DNA of 64,000 nt from the NCBI RefSeq assembly GCF_910585425.1, contig NZ_CAJUCP010000025.1:4915-68914 (forward strand), written 5' to 3'. The translations under genes were made by a program, and so were the position numbers. Below are positions 49,432 to 58,100 of the stretch, in pieces. This DNA is from an uncultured Acetatifactor sp. Lineage in GTDB: Bacteria > Bacillota > Clostridia > Lachnospirales > Lachnospiraceae. The notes under the pieces were generated by a model that saw only the letters and a program-made list of their open reading frames with translations, had not been told where the DNA came from and did not search any database. Every line of letters starts with the position of its first letter. Positions within the stretch are counted from its first letter, which is position 1.

Positions 49432-50116
49432 AATAATTGCGAAAGAATTTAAAAAGGATATCTTTATTTCAATTTTCCTTTTGGTTTTAGCAGACTTTAT
49501 CTATGTAAATTTTACCGGAGTCCACCTTAACAGGGAAAGTGGCCTTATACTTTGGCAGGGCGGAAACGATACCTATTTATTCAATCTGAGCACTGTTATA
49601 TTAAAGATTTTAAATATCTCGATAGTTTTTATCACTGTAGGCAAAATCATAGATAAACTATCAAGCGATATAATGGTATATATTTTAGCCAGAATAACCA
49701 ATTATAATAAATTGATATGCGCGTATACCATAGTCGTAATCATATTAGGGGAATCAGGTCTTGCCATCTCCCACATTGTATATTATTGTTTTGTTGGATT
49801 TTATTTTGAGCAGGCCACGGCATGCCTTTTATACTTACTAATGGATGCTTTAGGATTTTGTGGAATGATAATCATATACATAATATTGAGCAATTGCTAT
49901 TTAGTAGAAAACAGCTACCTATATATTATTGCTATTTATATATTGAACACAGTTTTACCAGTACCAATTTTACTTGCAATGTCAACAGTGAGATTTTTAA
50001 TTCTCAAAAGCCAAATTCCAATAATACTGCTTTTACTGTTAGTCGCAGGCATGGATTTCATTTTAATATTTTTGTATTATAAGCTAATTAAGAGAAGGAG
50101 GATAAATGTATGTTAA
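49409..50116 (+). CDS. ABC exporter membrane subunit 3
   Basis: 235 residues, six predicted TM helices, ends in basic KLIKRRRINVC. Overlaps its neighbours by 23 and 7 nt, implying translational coupling and a fixed subunit ratio. Three separate membrane proteins with one ATPase is uncommon and recalls LanFEG-type immunity or gliding-like complexes. Confidence 0.75.
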   Translation: MKVFPLFKIIAKEFKKDIFISIFLLVLADFIYVNFTGVHLNRESGLILWQGGNDTYLFNLSTVILKILNISIVFITVGKIIDKLSSDIMVYILARITNYNKLICAYTIVVIILGESGLAISHIVYYCFVGFYFEQATACLLYLLMDALGFCGMIIIYIILSNCYLVENSYLYIIAIYILNTVLPVPILLAMSTVRFLILKSQIPIILLLLLVAGMDFILIFLYYKLIKRRRINVC

Positions 50117-50745
50117 GAACAAAAAATTTATCAAAAAGATTTAAGGGGAATGTAGTTTTAAATAATGTCAATTTAGAATTGCATTTTGGCAATATTTATG
50201 GATTTATAGGTGCCAATGGTTCAGGGAAATCCGTATTTTTCAAAACCATCTGCGGATTCCTGAAAGCCGATAGAGGCACTATAACTATAGACGACAGGGT
50301 AATCGGAAAGGACATTGATTTTTTACCGGACTTAGGCGTTCTCATAGAAAAACCTGGATTTATAGAAAACTATACACAATTTGAGAATTTAAGATACCTG
50401 GCACAGATAAACAAAATAATTGACGACAACGATATAATAGCCGCATTAAAAGTAGTCGGATTGAATCCTGACAATAAGGAAAAAGTAAAAAACTTTTCAT
50501 TAGGCATGCGCCAAAGGCTTGCCATTGCTCAGGCAATTATGGAAGACCAAAAAATCATTATTTTAGATGAGCCATTTAACGGCTTAGATAAGCAAGGTGT
50601 AGCACGGATAAAACGATTGCTCTTAAAATTAAAATCTCCAGACAGGCTTATTTTGCTCACAAGCCATATTTCGGGTGATATCGAGGAACTCTCGGATTAC
50701 ATTTTTGAGTTTAGCGCAGGTAAAATCGTTCCTATGTCTCTATAG
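50110..50745 (+). CDS. ABC exporter ATPase
   Basis: 211 residues. Walker A GANGSGKSV, Q-loop region LGVLIEKPGF, signature FSLGMRQRLAIAQ, Walker B IIILDEPFNGLD, switch LLTSHISGD. Short, BcrA/LanF-like. It is the last gene of the A+T-rich operon. Substrate presumably a peptide or lipid; the nearby small peptide is one candidate. Confidence 0.9.
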   Translation: MLRTKNLSKRFKGNVVLNNVNLELHFGNIYGFIGANGSGKSVFFKTICGFLKADRGTITIDDRVIGKDIDFLPDLGVLIEKPGFIENYTQFENLRYLAQINKIIDDNDIIAALKVVGLNPDNKEKVKNFSLGMRQRLAIAQAIMEDQKIIILDEPFNGLDKQGVARIKRLLLKLKSPDRLILLTSHISGDIEELSDYIFEFSAGKIVPMSL

Positions 50746-50813
50746 AAAGATAAGCTGGAGGAATAGGCTTTCGAATCCATTCCTATAGGAACAATTTTGA
50801 TATCATGACAGAA

Positions 50814-50909
50814 CCCGCTGCCGCTGGAAAGTCCGGCAGACGCCATAGACGGGGGCGGACGGATCAGCTCTGGGACGTAGGGCCGGCAGCCGGCACGGAT
50901 CACTCTAAT
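50814..50909 (+). pseudogene. Deleted duplicate of part of the solute-binding lipoprotein gene
   Basis: 50814-50846 matches 52124-52156 and 50871-50899 matches 52312-52340, both at near identity. The ~155 nt between them in the long copy are replaced here by ~24 unrelated nt. No reading frame remains. Otherwise the 300 nt between 50745 and 51045 hold nothing I recognise. Confidence 0.75.
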
Positions 50910-51044
50910 CTTGTAGTAACGGAATCATCCTAAAGGTTTCGCCGTAAGGCAAGGGTTTTAGCCCCATTATACAGACAATAACTATAAAAGTAGTGGACGA
51001 TTCGGCAAAACTGCGGTAAAATAAAGTGAAAGAAGGGGAGGACG

Positions 51045-51988
51045 GTGGACGAGAAAACAACAATCGCCCAAGGGCTGCATGTTACGGATGACAATGCGGG
51101 CTATGATGCTGCCTGCAAGCGTGTCCTGTCTGAAAAGTCAATCCTGGCGCGGATCATGAAGTCCTGCCTGGAAGAATACAAAGACTGCGATGTCAACGAC
51201 ATTGCCGAAAAGTACATAGAGGGTCAGCCCCAGGTGTCTGCCGTCCCAGTGCTGCCGGATGAGGGCGGCACAGTCATCAGCGGTATGGACACCGCGGATA
51301 AATTGGTACATGAGGGGACAGTCACCTATGACATTCGCTTCCGTGCCATCGTCCCCGGCTCCGGGGAACGGATTGCCCTCATTATCAACGTAGAGGCCCA
51401 GAACGATTTTTACCCCGGTTATCCACTGATAAAGCGCGGCATATACTACTGTTGCCGCATGATTTCTTCCCAGTATGGCAGGGAGTTTACTGATTCCCAT
51501 TACGAAAAAATCAAAAAGGTCTATTTCACATCTGGATTTGCATGAAGCCTCCGCAGTATCGTGCGAACACCATCACCCGTTATCGGCTGGTGGAGGAGCA
51601 CCTGGTAGGCGATGGCAAAGAACCTGTCAGGAACTATGATTTGCTGTCCATCATCATGTTGTGCCTTGGCGGGCCGAACGGGGCAAACTATGACGGCGTA
51701 CTTCGGATGCTGGATGTGCTTCTCTCCAGCGAAACCAGCGAGACGGAGAAGCGGAAGATTTTGCAGGACGATTACGACATTCAAATGACGCAGACAATGG
51801 AAAGGGAGGTGTCGGTCATGTGCAATCTAAGCAAGGGTGTTGAGGAAAAGGGCATTGCAAAAGGCATCTTATCCTCTATCAAAAACTTGGTAAAAAACAT
51901 GGACGTATCCGTTGAACAGGCTATGTCTGTGTTGGAAATTCCAGAGGCAGAGCGGCAAAAGTATATGGATTTGCTGGAACGGCAGTAG
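51045..51988 (+). pseudogene. Rpn/PD-(D/E)XK nuclease family transposase-like gene, frameshifted
   Basis: A GTG-started frame (51045-51545; NVEAQNDFYPGYPLIKRGIY nuclease motif) ends in TGA overlapping an ATG for a second frame (51542-51988; PPQYRANTITRYRLVEEHLV...). Shifting one base near 51525-51535 gives a continuous IWICMKPPQ junction as in intact ~300-residue Rpn-type proteins. Either a mutation or a frameshift-controlled gene. These DNases promote recombination-like horizontal transfer. Confidence 0.8.
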
Positions 51989-51990
51989 CA

Positions 51991-53638
51991 GCTTGGCGGC
52001 TGCGGCGCAGCGGAGGAGCGGGAAGAAACTGCCGATTCCGGGAGCGCCCCGGATGCCTCGGCAGTTTCGGATTCGGGCGGACGGGACAATTCCCTGGGCA
52101 CCTATTCCGCGGCGGCGAACGCCCCGCTGCCGCTGGAAAGTCCGGCAGACGCCATAAGCGGAGGCGGGGAAAGGGCTTTCCTGGGAGCCTCCAGGGCCTA
52201 TCGCTTCAAAAAGCATCTCTTCGAAAACGTGGACGAATGCTGGGACGAGCTTTCTTTCGTGACCGCAGAGGGCAGGACGGGTTCGGAACGCTTTGACCGC
52301 GAGGACCAGGCGTGGGACGTAGGGCCGGTGGCCGGCACGGACCATTATGCGACCTTCGATATGGAAGCGCTGGAGAATGGGACAGATTATCGGTACTTTC
52401 TGACGGAGAGGGATGAAACCCACGCGGCATTGAGGGAGCTCCCTCTGGATTTCCTGAAGGGAAGCGTTCCCTCCGGGGTAGAGGCCATCATGAGCTTCTC
52501 GGACTTTGCGGTGGATCTCTCCGGAGCGGTCCACCTGATACGGCAGACAGGGGAGGGCCAGCAGTATCTGCTGGTCTCACCAGCAGGCGAGGTTCTGGCG
52601 GAATACGTTCCGAAGGACAGCCATAGCATGAGGCTGGCCCCTCTTTATGACGGTCGTGTCGCTTTCTCTTCCGCAGCAAACGGGGACGGCAAGGGGACCG
52701 TGCTGCTGTATATGGACCCGGAGACCGGCAGGCCGACGGAATTGGCCTCCCTGGAAAGTTTTGCCTATTGCCTTAACCTCCTCGACGAAGGCACCTTGCT
52801 GTATGCGGATCAGGAGGGCGTGTACCGCAGTGGGCTGTCCGGAAAGAAGCCGGAGCTGCTCTACCGCTGGGCCGATCATGGAATCCTGACATCCCGGGTG
52901 CCCGCCATCCAGGCAGACGAAGAGGGGCAGATCGCCCTTATTTATGAGGAAAGCGAGAACTATAACTATCTTTGCCTGAAGCCTACCACGGAAGATGTGG
53001 AGCTCTGTGAAATCACGATGGCAGTGTCTCCTTACAGAATGTCGGCTTATCAGCCCATGGTGGTGGAATTCAACAAAAGGTATCCCCAATACCATGTCGA
53101 ATTGAAGAGCGATTATGATGAGACTGCGCTTTTGACGGAATTGGTTGCGGGAAAGGGCCCGGTATTGATCGACAGTCTGCTCACAGGCTTCGAGGCCCAG
53201 GAAAAGCAGTGGGAGCCCTTGGATACCCTTATAGGGGCGGATATGGCGGAAGAGCTGTTCCCTTCCGTTCTGGACATGGGGAGGATTCATGGGACCTTAT
53301 ACGGAGTCGTGACGGACTTCCGGCTGCGCACACTGGTCACCGGGGATCCGGCCCTGAAAGATTGGGATTATGGCGCATTTATACAGTGTGTGGAGGACAG
53401 GCCGGAGCTGGAAGCGATTTTCAATTTTTATGGGGGCGATTACGGGTCTTATTTTATCACAAGCTTTCTCAGCCATGGAATCGATGATACATATCTTCTG
53501 GACGCGGAGACGGGGACAATGAATTTTGACAGCAGCGATTTCCGCAAGGCTTTGGAGCTGGCCGGGAAGTGAGGAAATGGTAATCGATCATCTGGAGAGC
53601 CGGGTGGGGCTATATCTGGAAGAGGGAGGGAGCCCCTG
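51991..53638 (+). pseudogene. Solute-binding lipoprotein lacking its signal peptide and C-terminus
   Basis: The frame opens right after the Rpn stop with a lipobox-like LGGCG but no hydrophobic leader or start codon. GTG 52229 is the first possible start for the long frame to 53572. An acidic Ser/Gly linker, a beta-rich propeller-like region (~110-280 of the fragment) and an extracellular solute-binding domain (RMSAYQPMVVEFNKRYPQYHVELKSDYD..) follow. The frame ends early at ...LELAGK; further pieces (VIDHLESRVGLYLEEG, PLIILDAIDSG) lie in other frames. Probably inactivated by the Rpn insertion. Confidence 0.75.
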
Positions 53639-53705
53639 ATAATATTGGATGCAATCGATTCCGGGCCGGATGCGGAGACGAAAGAACTGCTATGGGAGGT
53701 GGGGA

Positions 53706-54062
53706 ATGTATTCTTTTTTACCAAATGTATTTTTATCTGTAATGTTTCTCGTTATGTATATAAGCCTTAGACATCCAAGCAGTTATGGCTCCGGGACTGG
53801 CTATAATACAGTAACCTCCAGAAAATCAAAAGGAATATGGGACTATGCGCAAAAACTGGCTTGCTATTATATGCGCAGGTTTTTCACTTACTCAATTGCA
53901 TATAATTTTGTATGGTGCATCGTCTATTTTATCATAAAGAATTTTGAATGGGCTTCATCAAATGGGCTTTTGATTTTTAATAGTATGATATCTTTGATAA
54001 TACTCCTGAGTTATTTTATATGTGTTGAATATAAGTTGAAATCAGAAATCAAACAGGGGTGA
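53706..54062 (+). CDS. SdpI-like membrane protein
   Basis: 118 residues from the ATG after GGAGG. Three TM helices (~3-20, 55-75, 88-105). Between the first two, YGSGTGYNTVTSRKSKGIWD follows the SdpI pattern (GxRT...W..A), seen in immunity proteins against SdpC-like toxins. A+T-rich like the 47.8-50.7 kb operon. The SdpI assignment is tentative. Confidence 0.55.
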   Translation: MYSFLPNVFLSVMFLVMYISLRHPSSYGSGTGYNTVTSRKSKGIWDYAQKLACYYMRRFFTYSIAYNFVWCIVYFIIKNFEWASSNGLLIFNSMISLIILLSYFICVEYKLKSEIKQG

Positions 54063-54189
54063 GGGTGCACCTTTCATAAATGATCTGCTCTCAAAGCGGC
54101 AGAGCGCTTTTCATGCGAGTATCGCTACTCTTCACTATTATTTATATAGGAAAGCGAAAAGTATATCAAAGAATTTTTGCCCCGTGTTT

Positions 54190-54983
54190 AGAAGTTGGCA
54201 CCATAATCTTTAGGAGCAGACCGACACCCAAAACCCTCTTGAAAGCCTACAGATGCTACAAGTCGCTGGGTTCAATGGAGACACTCACCGCAGGCGGGAT
54301 GGCTGACCATGTTGCATTCTTCCAAGCTGAAGTCGATTCCCTCAACCAGGCAAAAAAGCAGGGGGTACGCCCAAAATCTCTGCCGTCTCCCCGCTCATCT
54401 ACATGGGTTATTTCCCGTTGAAAAGCATCATGGAGAAACTTAAGGTCAAAAAATACATGGACCTTTTCAAGCTGACCAATGATTTCCAGTTCGACCTTTA
54501 TGGGCTTCTCTCATCCCTGGTCTATGCCAGGAGCGTAAACCCCTGCAGCAAGCTCAGGACATTCCATGAAGTCCTCCCCAGCCTCTTCCATCCCTGCAAT
54601 TATTCTTATGACCAGCTCCTTGACGGCCTTTCCTTCTTAGGGGCAAACTATGAAAAGATTGCTGAGCTCTTCTCGGCGCAGACCAGTGCAGTCTACGGCA
54701 TCTCCACTGACAAGACATACTTCGACTGCACCAACTTTTTCTTTGAGATCGACAGGGAGGATGAGAAGATTCGATCAAGGGTCATTTCCTGGTCTGCTAC
54801 ATCGCTGTCCTCCTGGAGTGCATCCTGCAATTCCATGTTCTGGAAAACAAATATTCCACTTCGGACATATTTGATTTCTTAAAAAACTTCAGGGTCGTAA
54901 AAGCGGAAAACAAGTATGTCAAATTATTTTCTATCAGAGACACAGTTAAAGTCCATTTTAAACTACTCGATATAATGCTGTAA
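54190..54983 (+). pseudogene. IS1634-type transposase with internal deletion
   Basis: 54403-54790 encodes GYFPLKSIMEKLKVKKYMDL, FDLYGLLSSLVYARSVNPCS and TDKTYFDCTNFFFEIDREDE, the N-terminal half of IS1634-family transposases. After a deletion the C-terminal piece HFLVCYIAVLLECILQFHVL...KYVKLF follows in another frame to 54983. The DDE catalytic middle is gone. A short N-terminal piece lies from ~54190. Confidence 0.75.
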
Positions 54984-55008
54984 AAGGGCCGATAAACGAC
55001 CCTTTTAC
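54980..55008 (+). terminator. Hairpin at the transposase 3' end
   Basis: GTAAAAGGG and CCCTTTTAC around an 11-nt loop, beginning at the transposase remnant's stop codon. The 180 nt from here to the surface-protein gene hold IS end and intergenic sequence. Confidence 0.65.
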
Positions 55009-55190
55009 TGATTTTACTTCCAGTTTGCACCATTTTTCAGTATTTACTATTTCTGACCTATCTTCTGCGGAGCACCGCTTCTCCTTCAAGATTTATTACA
55101 CTGCTGGCAGAACTGCCATAGCTGACAGCTCTGTCATGTTCTATGCACATTTCCTCCATGCTATACACGAATCCGCAGGCAATCGAATTT

Positions 55191-58100
55191 CTACAACCTG
55201 TCCTCACGCCTTTTCCGTCCCAGGAATCGCCATAAGGCCATAGCCGCCAGCAAAGCTCCCGATGTACAGGCAAGCGCGGCAAAAGGCGGCGTGCTGTCCC
55301 CTGTCTGGGGGCTGCGCGGAGCGCCGGACATGGCGCTGTCGCCCTGGCTCCCGGACGCGGCCGGGCCAGAGGGCCTGCTGGAACCATCAGGCGTGCCGGG
55401 GCCCTCCGGCGGCGTGGTCTCGCCTGGGGCATCCGGCCTGTCGGGGCCGTCCGGCGGCGCGGTCTCGCCTGGGCCACCCGGTCTGTCGGGGCCGTCCGGC
55501 GGCGTGGTCTCGCCCGGGCCATTCGGCCTGTCGGGGCCGTCCGGCGGCGTGGTCTCGCCCGGGCCATCCGGCCTGTCGGGGCCGTCCGGCGGCGTGGTCT
55601 CGCCCGGGCCACCCGGCCTGTCGGGGCCGTCCGGCGGCGCGGTCTCGCCTGGATTGTCCGGATTGTCAGGGCCGTCCTTGGCCTGGACTTCGAATTCACC
55701 GGAAACCTGGCCGTCCAGATAGAGGAAGGTCAGGCTGTGGGACCCTACCGGCAGGGTGTCCAGATAGCTTTCCTCCAGGGTGACAATGGTGCTGCCGGAC
55801 TTCACTGTATAGTGCTTCGCATCCAACGGCTCTCCGTCTGCCAACAGCCCCGTGAACTTCTCCACCGCCCCGTTCACCCGGAAGGCGATGCTCCCTTCTG
55901 TCTCCTGAATCCACTGGCTCCCATCGCCCTCCAGGATTTTGTAATCCGTCAGGGCGGTAAGAACCTTCTCCAGCTTCCCGGCATCCACCAGGGATCTCTC
56001 ATGCTCCGTCAGGGACTCCAGAGCCGCTTTTGCCTGTGCCGCGGCGCTGTCCGCGTCCATATCGTCCGGGCTCACGTCCTCGGGCCGAGGCAGCTCCGCA
56101 ATCAGCTCCGTTGCCTCCAGCACCTTCCCGATGCTCTCCAGGGCCCCGGCGATGCGGTCCAGGTCTGCCTCAATGGCCTGTCTCTCGGCTTCCGTGTAGT
56201 TCCCGCCGTATTCGTCCAGCAGGGCTTCCAGCTCCTCTCTAGCCTTCTCCAGGGCCTCCCGGTCTGTGAGCTGCACGGTGTCTTTGGATATCCCCTCCAC
56301 TGTGCCCTCCACATCCGCCAGCTCCCCCTGCGCCGTGTCGATCCTGTCCAGGAGCCTGTGGCAGGTGTCCAGGATTTCCTGTAGCTCCTCCTTTTCCTCC
56401 CAGGTGGCGCTGGCGCAGTCTGCCTCCACGGCCCGGACGGATTCCAGGACTTCCCTGTGGGCGGATGTGGCATTCCCCTCCGTCAGGCCCTCTATGGCCT
56501 GGGCCAAGACGCTGATGGGCTTCATGGTCACTGTGGCCAGGGTCTCGTTCCCCGCCAGATCCGTGGCCTTTATGACATAGACCGCCTCCCTGTTCCCCGG
56601 AAGCGCCAGGCTGCCGGAGGCCGTCTCCCCGTTCAGGGCCACGGAAGCCAGATTCCGATCCGTCACCTCCGCAGTCTGGGTGGTATAGTATGTACCGCCC
56701 GGCTTTACCCCTGCGATTACAGGCGGCGTCAGGTCGAACTCCACGCCCCGGGATGCATAATACACCTCGTTCCCCGCCAAATCCGCGGCCTTGACGTAGA
56801 CTACAATCCGTCTTCCATCTCCAGGCGTAACCGTGAAGCGGTTCCCGGGCATCCAGCCTTTTACTTCCAGCAGCTCCGCCTGGGTCAATATGCCCCCTGA
56901 CTGGTAGTAGGCGATGCTGCCTATGCCGCTCAGGGCATCCTCCGCCAGAAGGGAGACGTCGATTCCCTTCCGGGAGAACAGTCCGAAAGCGACGTCCGCG
57001 GGCAGCCTCCTGACAGAAGTCCCGTTGAAGCGGATGTCGAAGGCCTCCGGCGCTGTCCGGTCAATCCCGTAGGTCTCCGTGGCCGCCAGGGAGATGCGGC
57101 CCGTCGCCTTATCTTTTACATAGAAGGTCAGGGAGCCCTCTCCCGTCTCCTCCGTCCGCCGCAGCTGCTCTGTCCAGTCGTCCGATGCCGTGTTTCCCAG
57201 GGAGAGCAGGCGGCCCTCCCCGGCGGATACTACAAAATCGTCTTTCGTCCAGCCATTCTCGTTCAGAGCCGTGAGATAGTCCCTGCCCTTCTCCGGCTGG
57301 TATTCGTTCACGATGTGGAAGGTCGCGCTTGCCTCGCCCACTATATAGAAGCCTCCGGGCTTGTTGGCGACGGTGACGGTGGCCGTGCCCACGTTGACAT
57401 TGTTCTGATAGGTGACAGTATATTCCGTCTCCGGAATCACCGTGTCCCCATCCATCACCACCACCGGAGGCTCCTTCGCCGTCCCGTCATAGTGGAACCG
57501 GCTCTCCGATAGCCGGATGTCAGGATTCTCCACCTCCGTAGGAAGGACGATTTTTATGGTGAACTCGTAGACATACAGTCTCTCCCGTCCGCTTCCGGAT
57601 CGGAAATAGGCTGTCGCCTGAAAGCTGTACTCCCCTACAGGCAGTCCATTGTAATATTCCCTGCTGAAATCGAAGCGCAGAGCGCTGTCCTCCAGGGTCT
57701 TTGTATACATATTCCAGTCCACGTAGCCGTGCTGGGGCTGATCCGACTGGTTCCATATATAGGAATGATTCTCGTTGAAGGCAGCTCCTTCTAAAGCGAA
57801 GGAGATATCTTCCGTCATGCCCTGGGCGAAGATATAGCAATCTTTTTCCGGAACCCTGATGAAGTCCACGAAAGCATCATAAGTATTCGTTTTACCGTTT
57901 AGTTCCTGTCTTATTTCCACACGTGCCGTGCCGGGGCCCTCCGCTGTAAGGCTGTTCCCCTCCAGCGCTGCCCCCGGGGCGGTAGTCCCTTCCTCCAACA
58001 GGGTATAGGTGAACACAGAGGCAGTGTCCCTATGGGTGAATATAGGACAGTTTTGAGAGCCAGCGGCGCTTCCTTCTCTGACATCCTCCAGCGTCACTGT

